Below are positions 43,371 to 54,163 of a stretch of DNA of 64,000 bases, in pieces. Positions within the stretch are counted from its first letter, which is position 1. Every line of letters starts with the position of its first letter. The notes beneath the pieces were generated by a model. That model worked only from the letters and a program-made list of their open reading frames with translations. It was not told where the DNA came from and ran no database searches. A program made the position numbers and the translations under genes. Source of the DNA: Odontocerum albicorne (lineage: Eukaryota; Arthropoda; Insecta; Trichoptera; Odontoceridae); NCBI GenBank assembly GCA_949825065.1, contig OX463856.1:968702-1032701 (forward strand), given 5' to 3'.

Positions 43371-43945
43371 GCTGTAGAGTTGGAATCGGAGCCAGGAGTT
43401 TCGATCGTGGAATCGATTGGTTCTTTGTAAAGTCGAATCGAAGTCGGAATCGAGAGATGCTATTCTAAATTCGACTCCGACTTAAAATTATTAAAACATG
43501 TTGACTACACAATTTACATTATGAAATTATGAACTACAGTTGTATAATATGTACTGCAAATAACGTGTACTATGATGAGGGGTGCCCGTAGACGTAATTA
43601 AAATAAACTTCATTTAAGTAATTTAGCGTATGGTTAGCGAGTCGAAGTCAAACATTTAAAATATATCGAAGTCAAACATTTAAAATATCTCGAAGTCAAA
43701 CATTTAAAATATCTCGAAGTAAAACATTTAAAATATCTCGAAGTCAAATATTTAAAATATCTCGAAGTCAAACATTTGAAATTTCTCGAAGTCAAACGTT
43801 TAAAATATCTCGGAAGTCAAACATTTAAAATATCTTGAAGTCAAACATTTAAAATATCTCGAAGTCAAATATTTAAAATATCTCGAAGTCAAACATTTAA
43901 AATATCTCGAAGTCAACCATTTAAAAAGTCGGAGTTGGAGACGAT
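43371..43945. mobile_element. GGAGTCGGA-type nonautonomous element with a 24-bp array
   Basis: Starts CAGGGCTGTAGAGTTGGAAT, followed by repeated AGTCGGAATCGA-like blocks and CGACTCCGAC; ends near GTCGGAGTTGGAGACG. The internal array at about 43640-43925 has about 12 copies of AAAATATCTCGAAGTCAAAC plus ATTT. Sequences rich in GGAGTCGGAGTC with CAGGGCTGT starts are widespread in arthropod genomes and usually assigned to hAT-like elements; the right terminal repeat is not preserved here. Confidence 0.6.
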
Positions 43946-44164
43946 TTTTTTTTTGGCTGACTTTCCAACATTGGTATCCGTTGTTACAAAACAACACTGT
44001 ATAACATCTAAAGTTTCTTATATTAATGTACTTAGTGCTAACTTGGAAAAAATCTCCCAGCCATCCAGAAGTATATTGGAATATTATTTATTGTGTTATT
44101 AATTATTAATTACATATTGTGTAAAAAATGGGTATTTGCTGGGGTATTTTTTAGTTTCATCGAA

Positions 44165-44240
44165 AATTTAACTTGAAACCCCTATCTATGTTGGAAGTCA
44201 AGCATTCTACTCGTATTAACTAGATCTTCAAATGTTTTGA
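44165..44240 (-). mobile_element. SINE head fragment
   Basis: Minus strand: GAAGATCTAGTTAATACGAG (box-A-like), then a degraded box B region GGGGTTTCAAGTTAAATT. Confidence 0.35.
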
Positions 44241-44620
44241 GCGAATCACGCCCGTTTATAACATCCTATACAAAAAGGGTGTAATAAAAAAATGTTGGCA
44301 ACAGTTGCTACTCGCAGGACATCGCAAGCCGCCTTTTAAAATACAAACTGTTACGAGTACATACCACCCCCCACGGAGGGAAGATGGAAGTAAACAGTAG
44401 CAGGCGCTCTAAGCTGTGGCCTCCCACACACCACTGAGTGGGTGCTCCGAGCACCACCCCTATTCAGCTGGATTTAATTATTCCATCACCCAACCACCCA
44501 CCCTTCCCACGCTCAGGGGTAACGCTGTGCCTAAAAGTCAACACAGTTGCTTTTCAAGGTTTAAAATTACTTTGCGTCATTCACCGATTCGATTCCTAAT
44601 AGTAATCATCTATGTCGATA
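44241..44620. other. Unassigned sequence, locally GC-rich
   Basis: A 71-codon plus frame (44416-44631) has no known domain. A small inverted pair (CACTGAGTGG-GTGCTCCGAGCAC) is at 44430-44455. Confidence 0.3.
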
Positions 44621-44623
44621 CTC

Positions 44624-45022
44624 ATTTCTGAGAGTTGTAAACTATGGAATGTTAGTGGAACAGATTGCTACAACACATTTCTGAGAGTTGTAAACTATGG
44701 AATATTGGTTGAACAGATTGCTACAACACATTTCTGAGAGTTGTAAACTATGGAATGTTAGTGGAACAGATTGCTACAACACATTTCTGAGAGTTGTAAA
44801 CTATGGAATATTGGTTGAACAGATTGCTACAACACATTTCTGAGAGTTGTAAACTATGGAATGTTGGTGGAACAGATTGCTACAACACATTTCTGAGAGT
44901 TGTAAACTATGGAATATTGGTTGAACAGATTGCTACAACACATTTCTGAGAGTTGTAAACTATGGAATGTTGGTGGAACAGATTGCTACAACACATTTCT
45001 GAGAGTTGTAAACTATGGAATG
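44624..45022 (+). repeat. 53-bp minisatellite in a dimeric pattern
   Basis: TTTCTGAGAGTTGTAAACTA recurs at 53-bp steps (44625, 44678). Units alternate between GTTAGTGG or GTTGGTGG and ATTGGTTG before AACAGATTGCTACAACAC, so the true repeating block is about 106 bp. About 7.5 units. Confidence 0.93.
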
Positions 45023-45034
45023 TTTTTCTTGACT

Positions 45035-45425
45035 TTTTTTCTAGCGTGGTTTGCAGAACACACTGTCATTAATAGCGCTCAAATTCGAGATTCAAACTCA
45101 TTATTATTGACGGATTAAAATTATTACAAAGTAAATATACATAATTTGACTTTAACGGCCATTAGATTAGGTACTTCTCTATATCTGCAGATGGTCAGAA
45201 AAACATATGTTATTGAGTAAAAAAAAACTTACCACAAGAAGATAAACTGCGAAGAAAACGTGTAAATTTTCCGATATGTGATATTAACACATTTGAGTTA
45301 ACCTCTAGTGTAGTTTTCATTTACCATCATAAATTTTAATAAGACCCCCCAAAGAAAGTGGTCTTCAAGTGCTTCCTAAAGCTGCACATGCCACCCACAT
45401 CTCTAACACGCAATGGCAAAAGCTA
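45035..45425 (+). repeat. Dispersed repeat Y copy 2
   Basis: Partner of 21300-21725, same orientation. The head reads TAATAGCGCTCAAATTCGAG and lacks the GTTTAGAGAG part. The two copies are clearly diverged with small indels. Confidence 0.65.
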
Positions 45426-45762
45426 TTTCATAATTTCTAGCCAAGAGCTAGTACAAATATTTAATTATGCAATTAAACCTTTTCATTCGCTCTTGGCCCA
45501 GCCCTGCTAATCCAATTCTTCCCTGCTCCACAGAACATAGCGCTGGAGCCTTCCCCATCATCACCTGATATGCCCCAGGCAACGATTACACTGATTATCT
45601 AGATGCAATTATCGTGCTGCAAAGTTCACACCCCATTTCCTCGAGAAGTTCCACAAATGAAGCCTTCTTTGAGTATTCACTCGATTACAAAGTGATTAAC
45701 TACTATATAATAAAATCTTTTGAAACTGACAATGCATATTTATTTCTTATTCGAAACGGTCC
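45426..45762. other. Unassigned sequence
   Basis: No element recognised; it supplies the first 50 codons of the long open frame that continues through the next array. Confidence 0.3.
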
Positions 45763-46803
45763 TTTCATGATGATATTTAAGGTAATTTTAATTCTCATTA
45801 CTTTCATGATGATATTTAAGGTATTTTTAATTCTCATTACTTTCATGATGATATTTAAGGTATTTTTAATTCTCATTACTTTCATGATGATATTTAAGGT
45901 ATTTTTAATTCTCATTACTTTCATGATATTAAAGGTATTTTTAATTCTCATTACTTTCATGGTGATATTTAAGGTATTTTTAATTCTCATTACTTTCATG
46001 ATGATATTTAAGGTAATTTTAATTCTCATTACTTTCATGATGATATTTAAGGTAATTTTAATTCTCATTACTTTCATGATGATATTTAAGGTATTTTTAA
46101 TTCTCATTACTTTCATGATGATATTTAAGGTATTTTTAATTCTCATTACTTTCATGATATTAAAGGTATTTTTAATTCTCATTACTTTCATGGTGATATT
46201 TAAGGTATTTTTAATTCTCATTACTTTCATGATGATATTTAAGGTAATTTTAATTCTCATTACTTTCATGATGATATTTAAGGTATTTTTAATTCTCATT
46301 ACTTTCATGATGATATTTAAGGTATTTTTAATTCTCATTACTTTCATGATATTAAAGGTATTTTTAATTCTCATTACTTTCATGGTGATATTTAAGGTAT
46401 TTTTAATTCTCATTACTTTCATGATGATATTTAAGGTAATTTTAATTCTCATTACTTTCATGATGATATTTAAGGTATTTTTAATTCTCATTACTTTCAT
46501 GATGATATTTAAGGTATTTTTAATTCTCATTACTTTCATGATATTAAAGGTATTTTTAATTCTCATTACTTTCATGGTGATATTTAAGGTATTTTTAATT
46601 CTCATTACTTTCATGATGATATTTAAGGTATTTTTAATTCTCATTACTTTCATGATGATATTTAAGGTATTTTTAATTCTCATTACTTTCATGATGATAT
46701 TTAAGGTATTTTTAATTCTCATTACTTTCATGATGATATTTAAGGTATTTTTAATTCTCATTACTTTCATGATGATATTTAAGGTAATTTTAATTCTCAT
46801 TAC
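45763..46803 (+). repeat. 39-bp minisatellite with five-unit higher-order structure
   Basis: 27 units of TTTCATGATGATATTTAAGG plus TATTTTTAATTCTCATTAC; four units are 36 bp (ATGATATTAAAGG form). In the plus frame, units read FMMIFKVILILIT, FMMIFKVFLILIT, FMILKVFLILIT and FMVIFKVFLILIT. The order I, F, F, ILK, V recurs four times, giving a 192-bp higher-order block. Open frames of 412 (plus) and 365 (minus) codons are by-products of a 3n unit length. Confidence 0.95.
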
Positions 46804-46857
46804 TCTGACGATCGTCTGTTACATTCGTATGCTTGTATTACATGTATGGTAGGTATG

Positions 46858-47022
46858 GAAGTGCATGGCCGCGCGGTAACGCACTGGACTTCCATGCGGG
46901 AGGTCGTCGGTTCAAACCCCGCGCTGTGCTACTCCTCTCAAACGACACAGGCACTGTTTCCACCTAGTGTTCGAGGATATAAGGATACCTATGACTTCAG
47001 TCATAAATATTCTTTAAAAAAA
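46858..47022 (+). mobile_element. SINE B copy 4
   Basis: Head CATGGCCGCGCGGTAACGCA, box B GTCGGTTCAAACCCCGCGCT, body TGTTCGAGGATATAAGGATA and CCTATGACTTCAGTCATAAA, poly-A end. Confidence 0.85.
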
Positions 47023-47160
47023 AATACGCGTTGAACTTCCGTGCGGAAGGTTGGCGGTTCGATCCCCACGCTGTGCTACTCCACTCGAATGACACAAGTA
47101 TTTGTTCCGCCTAGTGTTCGGGGTATAAGGATACCTATGATTTCGATCATCATAATACAA
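47023..47160 (+). mobile_element. SINE B copy 5, directly behind copy 4
   Basis: Begins within the head (ACGCGTTGAACTTCCGTGCG), box B GGCGGTTCGATCCCCACGCT, body GTGTTCGGGGTATAAGGATA and CCTATGATTTCGATCAT. The first 20 bp of the head are missing, giving a head-to-tail pair. Confidence 0.8.
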
Positions 47161-47435
47161 ATAGGCCAAAACCCGTACAACCATTGTCGCCAAAAAAAGA
47201 ATACGAGAATTGAATTTTGAATACAAGAGAGTGAGAGAGGAACACTTCGAAATTTGAATCTCGGTGGGTCGGTGATAAATTAACAGATCGAAACTATACT
47301 GAACGAATTTTAAATACCTAGCTAACAATTTTTGAACCGGTGTAAAAGGGGACGACGCCGATTTATTTTGAATTGTAATTCATTAAATAATTAATTTATT
47401 TCCTATTATGTTGAACCTTATAATTAAATCAGGAA
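47161..47435. other. Unassigned sequence
   Basis: Nothing recognised. A LINE B tail snippet on the minus strand (TTTCTAGTCAGTAAAATAAC) lies just beyond at 47455-47475. Confidence 0.3.
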
Positions 47436-47489
47436 AAAATCAGGAATGAAACACGTTATTTTACTGACTAGAAATTAAAAGTTTTTTTT

Positions 47490-48230
47490 AGTATAATATA
47501 TTCTCCGATGATAAAAGAATAACGAAATATATCTAACGATGTGTAGCGATAGGAAACAAAGTCAATGGAGCACTTAAATACATATAGGTATACTAGATAC
47601 TAATAGTTACAAAATTTGCGAAGACTTTGAAACTGTCCGATTCTTTCATCATTCCTTCGTTCACCATGTCCAAATAATCTCAGTGTGTTCTCCTTCACCT
47701 TACTTAACACATCAGCCTTAATTTCACATTCATCCTTTAACACTTCAATCCGTATTGTGTCATACATTGTCACTCAAAGTATTTTTCTTATCGCACGCAT
47801 TTGTACATCTATTCGGCTCATGTCAGTATTTTTCCACTTCCATGTTTTGCTCATATGCATCAACGTTGGCACCAAAAAATATTGTGGACAAGCATCTAAG
47901 CAGATTTTGATACTGTCTGGCTCGAGTATATATGTTTTAGCGCACCATTGACTTTGTTTCATATCGCTACACTTCGTTCGATATCGCTCTTAACACTTCC
48001 ATCATCTGAGAAAATATTATCCAAAAAACAAAATTTCTCATTGACTCCAATATTTCATTATGCATCTCTATGTCGCATTTACTTTTCCTTTCACATTTCT
48101 CTATCACCATTACTTTGGATTTTGTGGCATTTATTCTCAGTTCTTTCTTTTCGCATCTCGCAAACAAATTACTTATTAAACTCTGCAATTCGTCTTCGCA
48201 TCTATGATGCATTTTACAAGAAGTAAATTA
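47490..48230 (-). mobile_element. LINE A copies in inverted arrangement
   Basis: 47530-47630 is in plus orientation (GTGTAGCGATAGGAAACAAA, GTCAATGGAGCA), matching 12110-12150. From 47635 to 48230 the same family runs on the minus strand and includes LRINATKSKVMVIEKCERK (in 47967-48212) and, further 3', the CTGAGATTATTTGGACATGG region. The two parts meet near 47635. Confidence 0.7.
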
Positions 48231-48830
48231 TTTCTGCTGTCTCGTGTATAATACTTATAATAAAATATTCCAAGTCGAGTCCCAGAAATTAAAAATGTTT
48301 ACAAACCCTGTCTTTTTAAAATCAACGCCATCTATACAAAGGTTTTAAAAGCTTGTATTCAACTTTTCAAGAAACTTTTGGTTTAGCATTAGCCATTAGG
48401 GTGAAAATCTTGTAACACGACTCATTTTTCATGACTTGTTATGAAACCCATGAAGAGCTCTTAAATCGCATTAAATCATTTATCTTTCAGGACTCGAAGG
48501 TACTCGTAACTGCAACCGGTGGTCAATTTTCATAAAACACCATATAAGTAATTGTCTCTGGTTTCAGAAGTACAGTCGCAATAAATATGTTTTTAAACGA
48601 ATGTCATCTATGTAAAATTTTCAAAAGTTTATCTTCAACTTTTCAACAAATTTTTGAGAAATTGGCAAAGTAATTAGTGGCGATTTTATTAAATTCCCTA
48701 AATTGTTTTTAAACTTTTCAACAGGATTTAGTTCTGAAAATGCAAATAACATTCGATTACTTCAAAAAGTTACTTTTTTTAGCGGATTTTTTTAGCACAT
48801 GAAGGGAAAGATTAAAGTGCCCTCAGCACA
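48231..48830. other. Unassigned sequence
   Basis: AT-rich, no recognised element. Repeated phrases such as CTTCAACTTTTCAA suggest an internal diverged duplication (about 48358 and 48632). Confidence 0.35.
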
Positions 48831-48834
48831 CTGC

Positions 48835-49015
48835 TTACATTTTTTACTAAATTGTAGATATTCCTCATTCGTTCAACATGTCCCACCTACTCGCATTTCA
48901 TTCTCCATTAATTTATAGTTACATATCTGAATTTATTGTCCAATACTCCTTAAATATTTAGTACTACAGTAGTTCCTTACACATTCTCACACTGCCTCCT
49001 TTCTTTCAAAATGTT
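48835..49015 (-). mobile_element. LINE A fragment
   Basis: Minus strand includes AACATTTTGAAAGAAAGGAG and GTGAGAATGTGTAAGGAACT, the C-terminal tail region. Short. Confidence 0.5.
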
Positions 49016-49106
49016 ATTGGCACACATCACCGTCTTGACGGGATGAAATATCTGCTAATAATACGTGTTTTCCCGCGCTGGGCAGGAAGTAACCTCGGTA
49101 GCACTT

Positions 49107-49811
49107 AGGGGCTGTCCAGATGAGGCGTTTTACGCGCGATTCGAGTAGCGTGTTTCCAATCGCCCGATTGTGAGATAGAATACTAGGCGTACATACACGC
49201 AGTCGCGCGTTTTGCCGCTCGCCCGTGAATCGCGTGCAATACGCCGGAACCTCGAATCCTCGAATACAATTCCGCGCGCGAGTCATGAGACTAGGGACGC
49301 CATTGCTGCGTCCAGTAGCCGCGCGATAGTTGCAACGAGAGGATGTATTTGATTTTTGCAATGGAGCAGGATAACTTTGAAACTGAATTATTTATTGATA
49401 ATGTCAAGCAAATCATCCTTATTATTGAATTATTTATTGATAATGTAAAAAAAAAGATAAATCTTCCTTCATAATGTCAAGTAAATCATTAAAATAATTA
49501 ACTGACATGCGAAAGTAGTTAAAAAATTGCCATCGTTTCTTAAATTTGGATATAGAGTTACAAACACACTATCATTCTATCATTTATAATTGGATGCACC
49601 ACACATCTTCTACTTTATCTTTTTTGCGTATTTGCCATCGTCGGTATGCAAGCCACAACACAACAGCTTCGTCCAACTCCATTTTGTATACTGACTGATT
49701 GCTATTTCTATAAACTCGCGCGAACAACGCCTCATCTGGACGCAACAAAAATAACGTGCGATCCGAGTAGCGCGTTTTGAATCGCGCGAAAAACGCCTCA
49801 TCTGGACACGG
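49107..49811. mobile_element. GC-rich MITE family G, copy 1
   Basis: Ends GTCCAGATGAGGCGTTTTAC and its complement (49795-49811). Subterminal CGCGATTCGAGTAGCG blocks repeat inside both ends, and a second inner copy of the end (CGCCTCATCTGGACGCAAC) lies at 49730. The interior is AT-rich. No transposase. Relatives at 49816-50357 and 58586-59057. Confidence 0.75.
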
Positions 49812-49815
49812 TCTT

Positions 49816-50357
49816 ACAGCGTGTGTCTATATAAGGCGTTTTACGCGCGATTCGAGTAGTGCGTTTCGAAGGCGTTTTACGCGCGATTCGAAACGCACTA
49901 CTCGAATCGCGCGTTATTTTTGTTGCGTCCAGATGAGGCCTTGTTTTTGAAGTACATTTTTTTCTTGATTAAAAATATCTCCTTGTTAACGCTTTTTAAA
50001 ATGTTCAAAATCAATTTCAAAATAATTCTCTCCGACCATGCCCTACCATTAAAAGTTTTTTTTATGAATACGTTTTTTATAATGCCTTAATTATGGGCAT
50101 TATTTTAATTCCTTAATGAAAAGTAGACAGGCGCCGATCATTGGAATTTATGCTATTCTGAAGCTTATTATGAACTCCCAAAAGACATTTACATACATAC
50201 AAAGGCGTGTTGTGTGCGCGATTCAAGGTTCCTGTGTATTGCACGCAATTCACGCGTCAAAACGCACGAGCAGCAAACCTAGTATATCGCAATCGCGCGA
50301 TTCGAAACGCGCTACTCGAATCGCGCGTAAAACGCCTCATCTGGACACGTTCGAACG
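49816..50357. mobile_element. GC-rich MITE family G, copy 2
   Basis: The left end is rearranged (GTGTGTCTATATAAGGCGTT), with a local palindrome CGCGATTCGAAACGCACTAC / TCGAATCGCGCG at about 49885-49915; the right end is AAACGCCTCATCTGGACAC. Interior aligns with copy 3 (TTTTTTATAATGCCTTAATT, GAACTCCCAAAAGACATTTA). Confidence 0.75.
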
Positions 50358-50870
50358 AAAACATGTCATACTTTAAACGCCTATCCTCGTTTCTTCGAAA
50401 TTAAAAATGTTATAAAACAACTTTCCGCCTTTACCCCTTAACCAGTAGCATTAGAAAGTTAAACTAAATTTCATACGATTTTGTATCGCTTCGTACCGTT
50501 TCAAGGTTGATAACTAATGAATAAATTATAATAGCGATGACCTCTGCCTCGCAAACATTAATCAAGTTCCCCCAGGCCCAAACAAATCTTACAAGCTACC
50601 CCACATCCCCCGATCCCCAACGGTAGGCGCAGAATTATTTAAAGAGCACGTATATTTATTACTACCCTGTATTTATCTATTTAAAATAAATATCTTATAA
50701 AGTCACGCCGTTACCCCCCCCCCCCCCATCCCCCCCACCATCTTATCAAATTAGATATTAAGAATATAATATTATTAAATTAGATATCTATATTTGTGTG
50801 CATATATCTATATTTTTTCTTTCTGTATATACGCATAAACGTGTATGACGTAAACATTAAAGGATATTTT
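50358..50870. other. Unassigned sequence with poly-C runs
   Basis: C-homopolymer runs at 50716-50730 and shortly after. No gene or element recognised. Confidence 0.35.
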
Positions 50871-50876
50871 TTATTT

Positions 50877-51560
50877 TATTTATTTTACACATGACAAGAA
50901 ATATACATAATTTGCGAAAAAACAACAGGTCATGTAATTCGGACACACAATTTTAATGAATCAGGGTATGTTGGCTTTCATTTGTCGTGTCCCCAGTAAA
51001 CTAGGCTTTTGCCTGTATTTCACTGAGGACATATAGCATGAAAAAATAAATAGATACTTATTACCGATTTTGAATTATATAAAACCCCGTTGCACATTCT
51101 CATCAACCTGATAAACAGTGACACTCAATTACATATGTATACATCACGCAAAATCAAACTCCTCACACTTCACAACTCCAGACAGATCAAAACATCCATC
51201 CAAAATATACCGCAGACAAACATAAAACAAACAAAAAAAATACATATGCGAGTATATATACCATAAAAACCTAAATATTAAACAACAAAAAACACCACAC
51301 TCGAGAGCTCACACAAACTTCTTCAATAAGTCATTCCTCTTGCAAGCCCAAGTACTCAAACTCCTGTCGCAATAACAACCACGCTTCGATCGACAGGCTA
51401 AACTGTTTTCCTCCCTTTACCTTTATTGAATTCGGCACTCTATTGTATGTCATGGGAGCTAAATAGGCATATTGCCTTTGGGTAAAAGATGTCTTAACCC
51501 TAGGGGTGGTGAACATTTGAACAGCTGCCATGCGTGTCATGTGTCCCTGCTGAGGGCTGC
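50877..51560 (-). mobile_element. LINE Z copy with C-terminal frame
   Basis: Tail at the low-coordinate end (AAATAAAATAAAA on the minus strand), UTR with CAGTGAAATACAGGCAAAAG and CTGGGGACACGACAAATG, then a coding remnant upstream (51331-51540). Sister UTR copies at 30868 (plus) and 62480 (minus). Confidence 0.75.
51331..51540 (-). pseudogene. LINE Z reverse transcriptase, last 69 residues
   Basis: MTRMAAVQMFTTPRVKTSFT followed by QRQYAYLAPMTYNRVPNSI and a terminal FSLSIEAWLL. The pattern L.vP...s...q....Y.ap.lyN.lP..I......f...l..wL is the normal end of jockey/CR1-like polyproteins. Active-site region absent. Confidence 0.7.
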
Positions 51561-51824
51561 ATCTTCCCTTATTCCCTTATTATATTAAGAAGTAACTTAT
51601 TGTATATGTATATTTATAACATTAATATATAGGTTAAATTCTATCCTTTCCTCTCTACCACCATGTTTTTTCTCCTCACAACCCCAAATATCCCACGTCC
51701 GTCTCATAAGTTCGATGAAGGAGTAAGGTGTCCTTAAATCGGATCGATACTCCGAGGGCAAACCATCAACATTACCATCAGGCTCGCATTCCGTAGCTGA
51801 CTTGAGAGTCAATGGACGTATTGT
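51561..51824 (-). other. Unexplained open stretch between a LINE and a SINE
   Basis: The minus frame 51597-51881 reads through SATECEPDGNVDGLPSEYR and DLRTPYSFIELMRRTWDIWG before drifting into AT-rich codons. The codon use of the middle 60 residues looks protein-like. I cannot name the family. The upstream part of this frame (above about 51825) is SINE sequence and not part of a gene. Confidence 0.3.
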
Positions 51825-51825
51825 T

Positions 51826-52025
51826 GTATTACACACTCGTTGTATACAGTACAACCTGGTGTGCTTATTACCATGTTGCAATCTCTTCCAACCGACCAGA
51901 AATTTGTCCTACATTAAAAATCATATTGGAATGCTTTTAAAAAAATCTGGGTTCCAGCGGCATTTGAACCCGCAACCTCCGGGCTGGGAGACAAGCATCT
52001 TACCAACCAGACCTCGGAGGTTAAA
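51826..52025 (-). mobile_element. SINE A copy, long 3' end
   Basis: Minus strand: CGAGGTCTGGTTGGTAAGAT (box A), GCGGGTTCAAATGCCGCTGG (box B altered), tail GGTCGGTTGGAAGAGATTGC then GTAATAAGCACACCAGGTTG and GTGTGTAATACAAC. The end matches the copy at 17053-17290. Confidence 0.75.
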
Positions 52026-52394
52026 GGACTTAATTGATAAACCGAAATAAAAGGCATTCGTAATTGAGTCCGAAGTTGAGTGATAATTGAGTCCGAAAAT
52101 AAATTGTGACTAAAATGCCGAGAAAATCCAGGAAAAATGACTATGAGAATCGATGACAGTTGAGAAACATCTGGAGGAAAACGAGAAAAATCCGAAAAGG
52201 CCCGCAAAGCGCCATCAATCGAAAGGTCACGGAAATCTAGGCAGCGTCAAAAGTCCGCGCACCGGGAAGTGTTTCACCCGAGTTCGACTCTAAGCCACGA
52301 CCTTCCATTTCAAATGCGCAAATTCAAACTGTAAGACCAGATGGAAATTGATGACATCAATCCAAATTTCATTATATTAAATAGGGCAGTTTCA

Positions 52395-52600
52395 TTGCCA
52401 AACGGCAATTTCTTTAAACCAACTATACAAAAGTTTTTAATGAAAGGTAGATTTAAAGCCATTTAGCAACATCTTTGAACCCATAACAATTATGTTAAAA
52501 GAGGTTTAATTGATAGGGAAAAAAAGTACTAAGGGGAATCGAACCCACAACTCCCTATTCTTAATACGAGTGACTTACCAACTATCGAGTACCAATAATG
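52395..52600 (-). mobile_element. SINE A copy
   Basis: Minus strand: TCGATAGTTGGTAAGTCAC (box A), GTTGTGGGTTCGATTCCCCT (box B), body with poly-T, and tail GGTTTAAAGAAATTGCCGTT and GGCAATGAAACTGCCC. Confidence 0.65.
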
Positions 52601-54145
52601 CTATTAACGATTTAACGCATTAAAATAATTAACATTTGGAATTAATGAATAATTAATTAATAATAATGAAAACCTTATAAAAAATGTGATAAAATATTTT
52701 TATTTGTGAGAATTTATACTCTTTCTCTATGAATGTATAATAAAATATTAATATCTATGATGAATGAGAGTCGTACAAGGCAAGATAGATGGCGCTAGTG
52801 TAGCGTGTAGGTAACCAAGTGGAAGGACGCCTCTCTTGGTATATATACAAAACCGATTCAGTTTTCGTCCTTCTGGATCTTCTTCTAAATCTACTTCGGC
52901 ATCGGAGGCAGGAACGGAGGCAGAAGCAGATGCAGGGTGGAAGGAAGGATGGATGGGATATCGGATATTGGATAACGAAGAATGGATAAACCGTAAAAAA
53001 TAAATACACGGTGTTGCAAAACAATTTTTGAAACGGGCTACGTATGCGCATATATGGTGGGTGTGTAAATATGCGCATATTTAAGCCTGTCTTAATAGTT
53101 CCATTCTAAACTGCATACAGTCAAAATAATGTACACCGGGTGACCCAGAATAAAGTTCACCAGAAAACAATGGTTTTGAGTTATCAACTTTAATGCGAGT
53201 TCTAGCAATATAAAGAGACCTTCGGTTATAGGATGGTTCAAAAGTAGACTTAGTAAAATATATATATTTTTTAATGTACCTACCTAATTAAAAAAATTTA
53301 ATATCTATTATTAAAAATTATTCGTTTAAGAATTCACCGCATCATAAAATAACTATATAGGTAAGTAATGTATAATTATAGTGATTTATGTTGAAAATTC
53401 TTATGTCATTTCATTATTTGTAATAGCTCTATTTTTTTTGTATCCACCATAATTTTCCATGACATGATTAACCCTAATAGATAATTTATTAATGACAGGA
53501 GTTCAGTTTATTCTCTTCTAATATATTTATAATGATCTATATTCTTTACTTTCACTAACTACATAAATATTAATAAATTACTCAAAAATTTCCCATAATT
53601 TGGGTAATATAATATTTACACAAAAGTAGAGGAATGCACCCAATAATAAGACGGAAAATTTTATTTATATACGAGTATAAAATGTTTTATTTAAAAAGGA
53701 AGGAAAAATTATTTCAAAAGACAAAACAAAAGCAATACATAAAAGAAACAGCATACATTACATTTCATACATTCAAATTTGAAAAAAAAAATACAGTAGA
53801 ATTAAAGCGGTGATTATTATTTTTATAAAACAAATTACGGAAAAAACATAAAAACTTCTAAAAAAAATCAAAAAGTGGCATAAAAAATACACAATATAAT
53901 TAATAGATTGGATATCGTCGTAATAAATTGTGTTATACCATAAACATAAAGAAACATAAAAATATTATATATGATATATTTTCATAAAGAAATCTTTGAT
54001 TTAGTTAAACATCGATGTTTTTTTTGGGAGGGGGGGGGGGGGTCGTAACACACAATTCCTATTTTTTTCGTTATCTATGCGTTTATTTGAACTAAAAGAC
54101 ACTGCAATTTTTTTTTTCAGCGAGTAATGGACTAAAATGTTCTAG
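52601..54145. other. Unassigned, mostly AT-rich sequence
   Basis: A block at 52755-53025 is less AT-rich and has a TATATATAC at 52840, TTCAGTTTTCG at 52857, and AATAAA at about 53003; it may be an LTR remnant (see findings). The rest (53100-54030) has no recognisable content apart from a G-run at about 54028-54042. Confidence 0.35.
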
Positions 54146-54163
54146 CACATTCGCTATTATATA

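Noticed and set aside
45614..46852. 412-codon plus frame and 365-codon minus frame with 13-residue repeats
   Set aside because: Both are produced by a 39-bp array whose unit is a multiple of three without stops; both strands are equally open and there is no domain.
49014..49361. 115-codon minus frame
   Set aside because: Coincides with the GC-rich MITE end; arginine-rich content follows from CGCG repeats.
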